10,968 nt of DNA, from the NCBI GenBank assembly GCA_030633365.1, contig DAOVSY010000067.1, forward strand, positions 1-10,968, given 5' to 3'. A program made the position numbers and the translations under genes. Position 1 is the first letter of the stretch; every line of letters starts with the position of its first letter. This DNA comes from Spirochaetaceae bacterium (lineage in GTDB: Bacteria; Spirochaetota; Spirochaetia; B11-G9). This document shows, piece by piece, positions 6,891 to 10,968 of the stretch. The notes beneath the pieces were generated by a model. That model was not told the DNA's origin and made no database searches. It saw nothing but the letters and a program-made list of their open reading frames with translations.

Positions 6891-7754
6891 ATGAAATTAA
6901 AGTCAATATTCGGACCTATATCCAGTGAACACAAACTGGTCGAACATGAGATTGGACAGCAGATTGCCGGAATTTTATCCAGGCATACAGGTGAATCATG
7001 GAGTGAAGGTTATGTAACAAAAGTCCTTCAGCATATTTTTCACATTCCTGGGAAAATGCTCCGACCTGCTCTTTTTTTATTAACTGCCAAATCAGTATCT
7101 TCTTCAGAGAAAGAATATCAGAATCAAAAAGATGCTCTCATTCAATTGGCAGCAGGTATTGAGCTCCTGCATACAGCTTCCCTTATTCATGATGATATTA
7201 TTGATGAAGCAGATAATCGAAGATCCCAGCATTCTGTAAATGCAGAGTATGGATCAAAGATTGCTGTTCTTGTAGGAGATATACTGTTTGCTCAGTTTTT
7301 TTCAATTGTTCTTAATCTTCCAATTAAGAATTGGGAAATGAAGACCCATTTGCTATCGATATTTAGTGAACTAACCCAGGCCATGTGTTTTGGGGAAGTA
7401 TTCCAGCAAAAATTATTATCTGCAAATAAAGATGCCGGTTTTGATGATTATTTGATAATTTTGGAAAAGAAAACAGCCCTTCTTATGGAAGCGAGCTGTA
7501 AAAGCGGTGCAATTTTAGCAGGTGGTTCAGATCAGGCAATATCTGCTTTTGCGAAATTTGGACTTAATTTTGGTTATGCATTTCAATTGGCAGATGATAT
7601 TGAAGATGAAGATGGCGTTTATTTAAAAATGGATGACCTGGCAGCAGAAGGACGTTCAAGAATACATTCTGCCAAAGAGATTTTAAGCGGCTTTTCAGAA
7701 AATACTTCAATAAAAAGTTTGTATAATCTTTGCGATTATCTGAAGCTTGAATAA
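6891..7754 (+). CDS. Long-chain polyprenyl diphosphate synthase (short C-terminus)
   Basis: Trans-prenyltransferase that condenses isopentenyl diphosphate onto an allylic diphosphate, most likely for a quinone side chain. Motifs in order: G-K-M-L-R-P near the N-terminus, first Asp-rich motif H-T-A-S-L-I-H-D-D-I-I-D, then N-A-E-Y-G-S-K-I-A-V-L-V-G-D, and second Asp-rich motif F-Q-L-A-D-D-I-E-D. Small residues (A, S) at the fifth and fourth positions before the first D-D, where short-chain enzymes have aromatics, point to a long product of hepta- to nonaprenyl class. At 287 aa it is about 30-40 residues shorter than usual: the G-K-P-x-G-x-D-L...G-K-x-T-x-P segment that normally follows the second Asp-rich motif is missing, while the terminal helix resembles the family end. 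The start is weakly supported (AGG 4 nt upstream, AAAGGA about 14 nt upstream). It is divergent from nqr. Confidence 0.85.
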   Translation: MKLKSIFGPISSEHKLVEHEIGQQIAGILSRHTGESWSEGYVTKVLQHIFHIPGKMLRPALFLLTAKSVSSSEKEYQNQKDALIQLAAGIELLHTASLIHDDIIDEADNRRSQHSVNAEYGSKIAVLVGDILFAQFFSIVLNLPIKNWEMKTHLLSIFSELTQAMCFGEVFQQKLLSANKDAGFDDYLIILEKKTALLMEASCKSGAILAGGSDQAISAFAKFGLNFGYAFQLADDIEDEDGVYLKMDDLAAEGRSRIHSAKEILSGFSENTSIKSLYNLCDYLKLE

Positions 7755-7779
7755 ACCTGATTAGTTATCTACACCAACA

Positions 7780-8109
7780 TTAGTCCTCAATATCTGTATA
7801 TTGTCCCTGTAGAAACTCTACAATTTCTCTGATTCGTTCATCCTCAAGTCTATAAAAAACTCTTTTTTCAACTCTATACCTGGAAATTATGTTTGACATA
7901 GACAAAATTTTAAGCTGTTGGGAAATATTGGATATCTTCCCCTCTTCAACAATTTCTGCTATATCACTTACACAAAAATCCTGTTCTCTTAGAACACATA
8001 ATATTCGGAACCGTATTTTACTGGAAAACAGATCCAGAACCTTCATTAATTTTCCACAGGCAGCGTCATTTGCTGTGAAATTGGCCTTTAAAGTTTCTTT
8101 GGTTATCAT
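7780..8109 (-). CDS. ArsR-family winged-helix regulator, candidate sulfide/persulfide sensor
   Basis: Small DNA-binding repressor of the ArsR/SmtB type. Its helix-turn-helix is I-S-N-I-S-Q-Q-L-K-I-L, followed by a wing ending in R-V-F-Y-R-L. Numbered from the upstream TTG at 8118, cysteines are at C21, C41 and C49 (C18, C38 and C46 from this ATG). R-F-R-I-L-C aligns with the R-L-M-I-V-C region of the persulfide sensors BigR/SqrR, but their second, C-terminal cysteine is absent. The classical metal motif E-L-C-V-C-D is also incomplete. The ATG at 8109 is preferred over the TTG, giving 109 aa. No Shine-Dalgarno is visible, and the likely promoter places transcription start almost at the ATG, so the message may be leaderless. 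It lies downstream of, and separate from, the SQR operon and is convergent with the polyprenyl synthase gene. Confidence 0.85.
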   Translation of the reverse strand: MITKETLKANFTANDAACGKLMKVLDLFSSKIRFRILCVLREQDFCVSDIAEIVEEGKISNISQQLKILSMSNIISRYRVEKRVFYRLEDERIREIVEFLQGQYTDIED

Positions 8110-8117
8110 TTTAATCA

Positions 8118-8147
8118 ACTTTAAACTTTTAAATTAAATAAATCAAG
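8118..8147 (-). promoter_or_regulatory. arsR promoter / candidate operator shared with the SQR operon
   Basis: On the minus strand, TTGATT (8141-8146) and TAAAGT (8118-8123) are 17 bp apart. Positions 8121-8147 match 10434-10460, upstream of the SQR gene, at 24 of 27 bases in the same orientation, with differences only at positions 8, 14 and 15. The likely start of transcription is within a few bases of the arsR ATG at 8109. A further palindrome, AGTATATATACT (8168-8179), lies just upstream and could belong to a second promoter or operator. Confidence 0.5.
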
Positions 8148-8204
8148 TCATTTTAAGCTTTTTAAATAGTATATATACTTAACATTTCAAATTTTCGCTG
8201 CAGG

Positions 8205-8242
8205 CAGGAACCCAGTGTGCAATTAAGTATACTGGGTTCCTG
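8205..8242 (-). terminator. 12-bp perfect hairpin after the SQR-dsrC-dsrE operon
   Basis: CAGGAACCCAGT (8205-8216) pairs perfectly with ACTGGGTTCCTG (8231-8242) around a 14-nt loop, starting 22 nt after the stop codon of the DsrE-like gene. Neither strand shows a T-run after it, so it is not a textbook intrinsic terminator. It could act as a 3' stabiliser, a weak terminator, or a boundary before arsR. Confidence 0.55.
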
Positions 8243-8264
8243 GGAATATAGAACCAATCTTTGT

Positions 8265-8741
8265 TTAAGTGAAGATAATCTCTGCACCTGCTGAAAGTTC
8301 ATAAAATTCACCTACAGTAAGCACCTTTTCAACCTGAGGACAAAAATCATCCATAGTTAAGCCAAACATATCTACAGTAGCTTTACATGCATATAATTTA
8401 CCACCTGCATCATGAATCATTTCTATGAATTCTGGAATAGGTGGAATATCAAGCTTGTCCATAGTTTTCATCATCATCGATGTGGCCATTGCAGACATTC
8501 CTGGAATCGCTCCAAGCCATGTAGGCATCCCCATACCGGGGTTTCCAACAGTAGCAATTTTTATTTTGCCCATTTTTTTCTTTGTAATTGCATCCATTCC
8601 AAAGAATGTAAAGAAAATAGATACTTCTATTCCTTCCATCCTGGCCCCGTTGGCCATTATAAGAGAAGGATAAATCCCGTCTAATGATCCCTTTGAACAT
8701 ACCAGGGATATTTTTTTAATAGAATCTTTTGTTTCTGCCAT
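8265..8741 (-). CDS. DsrE/DsrF-like (DsrE2-type) sulfurtransferase
   Basis: Small sulfur-relay protein of the DsrE superfamily, 158 aa, expected to carry a persulfide on a conserved cysteine and hand it to a DsrC/TusE or TusA partner. The family pattern is visible: an N-terminal strand I-S-L-V-C-S-K-G-S-L-D, then F-F-T-F-F-G-M-D-A-I, a Gly/Met-rich middle (about 66-95, many methionines), and G-G-K-L-Y-A-C-K-A-T-V-D-M-F-G-L, with C119 the likely active residue. C15 and C134 are further cysteines. The Met-rich hydrophobic middle is typical of DsrE2 proteins, some of which are membrane associated. The ATG at 8741 has an AGGAG Shine-Dalgarno 6 nt upstream. Last gene of the operon, preceded by a structured repeat in the gap from the dsrC-like gene. 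Exact partner and direction of sulfur flow are inferred. Confidence 0.85.
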   Translation of the reverse strand: MAETKDSIKKISLVCSKGSLDGIYPSLIMANGARMEGIEVSIFFTFFGMDAITKKKMGKIKIATVGNPGMGMPTWLGAIPGMSAMATSMMMKTMDKLDIPPIPEFIEMIHDAGGKLYACKATVDMFGLTMDDFCPQVEKVLTVGEFYELSAGAEIIFT

Positions 8742-8758
8742 AATTAACTCCTATGGTT

Positions 8759-8793
8759 GCATTGCCGAGCAGGAAGCTTGCTTCCGACCAGGC
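8759..8793 (-). repeat. Structured intergenic repeat, copy 2 (dsrC-dsrE gap)
   Basis: Second copy of the element at 2224-2257, in the same orientation relative to the operon. Its stem is GGAAG (8772-8776) with CTTCC (8781-8785), so two of five base pairs differ from copy 1 while pairing is kept; outer GCC (8764-8766) pairs with GGC (8791-8793). In both copies the mRNA continues into a similar tail: GGCAATGC, two variable bases, CC, two A/T bases, then AGGAG, the ribosome binding site of the next gene. It separates the dsrC-like stop codon from the DsrE-like start. Confidence 0.8.
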
Positions 8794-8804
8794 TTAGATT
8801 GCTG

Positions 8805-9122
8805 TTATACACAGCTTGCAGGTTTTTTGAGCCCTGCTATTTTTGATGATTTCTTAAGAGGTCCTCCTGGATAAAGAGCATAGAGTTCCTTTGTAGGCAC
8901 ACCACCTGCTTTCGTCATACGTCTAAGTGAGGGCATAGTTCCTTTTTCCTCATAATCTTTCTGTAAAAAATCAATAACCTTCCAGTGCCCATCCATAAGT
9001 TCTCCGATTCCTTCCTCCACAGCAATAGCAGAGGCAATCTCCCTGTTCCATTCAGAAGGATCAGTCATATATCCTTCATCGTTTACCTGTACCGTTTTAC
9101 CGGCAATTTCTTTTTGTGCCAT
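8805..9122 (-). CDS. DsrC/TusE-family sulfur carrier lacking the second cysteine
   Basis: Small cytoplasmic sulfur-carrier protein of the DsrC/TusE/RspA family, 105 aa. Family features: D-E-G-Y-M-T-D-P-S-E-W-N near the N-terminus, an acidic helical middle, then P-S-L-R-R-M-T-K-A-G-G and the flexible C-terminal arm S-K-I-A-G-L-K-K-P-A-S-C-V. The penultimate C104 is the sulfur-binding cysteine. Canonical DsrC has a second cysteine 11 residues earlier (G-A-C-K-I-A-G); here that position is S93. It therefore cannot form the intramolecular disulfide or bridge a DsrC trisulfide, and more likely works as a TusE-like single-cysteine carrier. No dsrAB or tusBCD genes are in the window. The ATG at 9122 has GAGGAG 8 nt upstream, 19 nt after the SQR gene. 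Confidence 0.88.
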   Translation of the reverse strand: MAQKEIAGKTVQVNDEGYMTDPSEWNREIASAIAVEEGIGELMDGHWKVIDFLQKDYEEKGTMPSLRRMTKAGGVPTKELYALYPGGPLKKSSKIAGLKKPASCV

Positions 9123-9141
9123 AAATTTATCTCCTCTTAAA

Positions 9142-10374
9142 CTAAAGTTTTTTCCCTTTTATACTCATTTGAGATGTCATAAACGGGATCTTTATCCCTT
9201 TTAAAATAAGATTCCAATAGGTCCATTTCATAACCAGTTTTCCTAAATGGTTTAATCTGGTTTCTTTAAGCAGAGAAAATGGTCCCAGGCCGGGAATAGG
9301 AAAAGTCCCTTCCACCGGTTCCACATCGTAATTAAAATCTATCAGAAAGGCTTTTCCGAATCCGGATTCAATAAAACAGTTTGCATGACCATCAAAACCC
9401 TCAAGAAGCTCTTTGCCCTCAATATGCAAAAGTATATTCTCTGTAAGAACCTCAGCCTGAGCATGGGCAACTGAGCCTGCTTTGGAGGATGGCAGATCAG
9501 TAGCGTCACCAATTACAAAAATATTATTATAATTTTTCGCTTTAAGGGTGTGCTTCTCTGTTGGTATGTAATTTAATTCATCACCCATTCCTGATTTTTT
9601 ATACAGTTCATCACCCATATTGGTTGGGATTGTAACAAGTAGATCATATGAGACCTCAACCCCGTCGAAGGAATGTATTTTTTTTGCAGCCGCATCAACT
9701 TTTTCGACTGCAAAATCGGGAATAAGTTCAATATTTTTTTCTGATAACATGTACCCGAGAACATCTGAACAATTCTGTTTTGTAAAAGCCCCGGAAAGAG
9801 GAGTAACATATGTAAGTTTAGTATTTTCCCTTATTCCTCTTTTGGAAAGAAACCAATCTGCAAGTAATGTAAATTCCAGAGGTGCAACAGGACACTTAAT
9901 GGGCATTTCTGCAAGGTGTACTACCATGTTTCCACCTTCCCATTCATTCAGTTTTTCAGCCAGAGCATTAGCTCCATCTATGGTATAGTAATCAAAAATA
10001 TCCCTTCTCCATCCTTCTCCTTCAAGACCTTCAATTTCAGACGGTACTATCCTGCAGCCTGTTGCGGCAATCAGAATGTCATATTCAAGTTCTTTCCCGT
10101 CTGAAAGTACCAGTTTATTCTCCTTGGGCTTAATAAGATCTACACGGATAGTTAGTAGTTCAATTCCTTTAGGAAGAAAGTCTGTTGTCTTTTTCGTTAC
10201 CTTTTTTGTATTGTAGATACCGAATGGAATAAACAAAAAACCTGCCTGGTAATAATGTTTAGTTTCCCGGTCAATTACAGTAATTGCCCATTCTTTTTTA
10301 TTAATTTTTTTTACCAGATGGTTAGCCATCATAGTGCCGCTGCTGCCGGCCCCAAGAATTACAATTTTCTTCAT
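9142..10374 (-). CDS. sqr: Sulfide:quinone oxidoreductase-like flavoprotein
   Basis: Peripheral membrane FAD enzyme expected to oxidise sulfide to persulfide or polysulfide and reduce quinone. The dinucleotide-binding G-A-G-S-S-G lies at 8-13, A-T-G near 104-106 and the second FAD motif G-D-A-T near 289-292. SQR hallmarks: C161 in P-I-K-C-P-V-A-P-L-E and C333 in D-G-H-A-N-C-F-I-E-S-G-F-G-K match the two redox cysteines of the family, and C107 may be the third. The C-terminal part (T-R-L-N-H-L-G-K-L-V-M-K-W-T-Y-W-N) is the amphipathic membrane-anchoring region typical of SQR. At 410 aa it has normal length. First gene of a three-gene operon; its Shine-Dalgarno AGGAGGTGA is 6 nt before the ATG and fully complementary to 16S rRNA. 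A flavocytochrome-like or other persulfide-active oxidoreductase cannot be excluded. Confidence 0.85.
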   Translation of the reverse strand: MKKIVILGAGSSGTMMANHLVKKINKKEWAITVIDRETKHYYQAGFLFIPFGIYNTKKVTKKTTDFLPKGIELLTIRVDLIKPKENKLVLSDGKELEYDILIAATGCRIVPSEIEGLEGEGWRRDIFDYYTIDGANALAEKLNEWEGGNMVVHLAEMPIKCPVAPLEFTLLADWFLSKRGIRENTKLTYVTPLSGAFTKQNCSDVLGYMLSEKNIELIPDFAVEKVDAAAKKIHSFDGVEVSYDLLVTIPTNMGDELYKKSGMGDELNYIPTEKHTLKAKNYNNIFVIGDATDLPSSKAGSVAHAQAEVLTENILLHIEGKELLEGFDGHANCFIESGFGKAFLIDFNYDVEPVEGTFPIPGLGPFSLLKETRLNHLGKLVMKWTYWNLILKGIKIPFMTSQMSIKGKKL

Positions 10375-10430
10375 TCTTCATCACCTCCTGAATTTTTCTG
10401 TTAAAAATTCCTAAGTTAACACTTTATTAA

Positions 10431-10460
10431 ATATTAAACTGTTAAAACAAATAAATCAAG
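10431..10460 (-). promoter_or_regulatory. SQR-operon promoter / candidate ArsR operator
   Basis: On the minus strand, TTGATT (10454-10459) and TAATAT (10431-10436) lie 17 bp apart, about 57 nt upstream of the SQR ATG. Positions 10434-10460 repeat the arsR upstream element 8121-8147 at 24 of 27 bases, with the -35 hexamer at the same place in both. This fits a common operator bound by the neighbouring ArsR protein. Confidence 0.5.
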
Positions 10461-10678
10461 ATATATCTGATAAAATAACTAAAGTATTTTTAAAAGTTAT
10501 TTAAATATCAATAAAATAATAATTGCAGTTAATAAAAGTATTAAAATTTAAAACAATGCAACAAAGAGCAGTTATATAGTAGAATTGCTTTTTGAAAAAA
10601 ATCATTTGCATTTATCTATCTGCCAACTCCTGTGATTTCCCCCTCCAATTCTCATATGCTTTATAGTGTTAGATATGC

Positions 10679-10708
10679 TTGACAGGTGTACAATTTGTAG
10701 GATAAAAA
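10679..10708 (+). promoter_or_regulatory. Possible promoter of the ABC binding-protein gene
   Basis: A perfect TTGACA (10679-10684) is followed after 18 bp by TAAAAA (10703-10708), a modest -10 match. The leader to the ATG at 10757 would be about 42 nt and includes the AAGGAA ribosome binding site at 10744-10749. Confidence 0.45.
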
Positions 10709-10756
10709 TGCGGTATTGTTTTTGATTTTTTATATTTTCTTACAAGGAATTAAATA

Positions 10757-10968
10757 ATGAAAAAATTAGTGCTGACAATATTAACACTTTGTTTCTCATT
10801 TCAAATATTTGCTGCAGGCAGCTCAGAGTCCAAATCAGATAGAACTCAGCTTACAGTTGCATTTCTACCTATAATAGATGCTCTTCCTCTTTATATTGCT
10901 GAATCTCAGGGATATTTTGCGGATGAGGGACTCCAGATTAAAGCTCTTTCTGTAGATAATCCCATTGA
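10757..10968 (+). CDS. ABC transporter substrate-binding protein, SsuA/NMT1-like (partial)
   Basis: Only the first 70 codons lie in the window; the frame is open to the right edge. An N-terminal signal peptide (two lysines, then a hydrophobic core to about residue 18) ends in I-F-A-A-G-S-S-E-S, a cleavage region typical of spirochaete periplasmic binding proteins. The mature part begins T-V-A-F-L-P-I-I-D-A-L-P-L-Y-I-A-E-S-Q-G-Y-F-A-D-E-G-L, the characteristic start of the NMT1/THI5/SsuA-like fold used for sulfonates, nitrate, thiamine precursors and similar small solutes. C12 lies in a lipobox-like L-T-L-C but so close to the N-terminus that lipoprotein processing there is doubtful. An AAGGAA ribosome binding site precedes the ATG by 7 nt. 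The ligand cannot be named; a sulfur compound would fit the neighbourhood, but that is a guess. Confidence 0.85.
   Translation, partial: MKKLVLTILTLCFSFQIFAAGSSESKSDRTQLTVAFLPIIDALPLYIAESQGYFADEGLQIKALSVDNPI

Larger units (their letters stand above)
10375..10756. other. Divergent intergenic region, SQR operon / ABC binding protein
   Basis: This 382-nt, very AT-rich gap holds the SQR-operon promoter with the shared 27-bp element and the promoter of the binding-protein gene, listed separately. The stretch 10461-10678 between the two promoters shows no ORF, RNA gene or clear riboswitch that I can recognise. Confidence 0.65.

Noticed and set aside
8197..8207. The 11-bp GCTGCAGGCAG shared with 10811-10821.
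   Set aside because: One copy is in the signal-peptide codons of the binding protein and the other in a gap, with no shared flanks; chance is the simplest explanation.
10461..10678. A riboswitch or small RNA in the long gap before the binding-protein gene.
   Set aside because: I found no conserved riboswitch core and no strong stem; the stretch is simply AT-rich.
1..10968. CRISPR arrays, insertion sequences, tRNA or rRNA genes.
   Set aside because: No spaced direct-repeat array, transposase or terminal inverted repeats, and no tRNA or rRNA sequence was seen.

Overview
The window is an AT-rich bacterial segment. It holds 12 genes, two of them cut by the window edges. The best clue to the organism is the last gene: its exported product has a signal peptide ending in F-A-A-G-S-S-E-S, a style common in substrate-binding proteins of free-living spirochaetes (Spirochaeta/Sphaerochaeta-like). 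With a Na+-pumping NADH dehydrogenase and a sulfide-oxidation module, an anaerobic or microaerophilic, probably saline or sulfidic, spirochaete is the most plausible source. This is inference; no rRNA or other taxonomic marker is present.

Layout. 1-964 (minus, cut at the left edge): a B12-binding-type radical SAM protein. 1033-1073: a strong rho-independent terminator closing the next operon. 1113-6588 (minus): a complete six-gene nqrABCDEF operon for the Na+-translocating NADH:quinone oxidoreductase, with a near-consensus promoter at 6721-6749. The genes overlap, except at nqrE/nqrF, where a hairpin repeat fills the gap. 6891-7754 (plus): a divergent long-chain polyprenyl diphosphate synthase, plausibly making the side chain of the quinone that Nqr reduces. 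7780-8109 (minus): an ArsR-family repressor. 8265-10374 (minus): an operon of a sulfide:quinone oxidoreductase-like flavoprotein, a DsrC/TusE-like sulfur carrier and a DsrE-like sulfurtransferase. 10757-end (plus, cut): an SsuA/NMT1-type ABC substrate-binding protein.

How the genes fit together. Nqr and the SQR-like enzyme would both deliver electrons to the membrane quinone pool, whose isoprenoid tail may come from the divergent synthase. SQR would yield persulfide or polysulfide, which the DsrE-like and DsrC-like proteins could carry. The ArsR protein is a good candidate sulfide/persulfide sensor: a 27-bp element (24/27 identical) lies upstream of both arsR and the SQR operon.

Most unusual features. 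(1) The NqrA homologue keeps two complete 4Fe-4S motifs that classical NqrA has lost, and NqrB, NqrC and NqrF are shorter than usual, so the complex looks intermediate between RNF and NQR. (2) A structured intergenic repeat with a covarying stem occurs twice, in the same orientation, each time between a stop codon and the next gene's Shine-Dalgarno inside an operon. (3) The ArsR protein has the SqrR/BigR-type cysteine but lacks its usual C-terminal partner. (4) The DsrC-like protein lacks the second redox cysteine.
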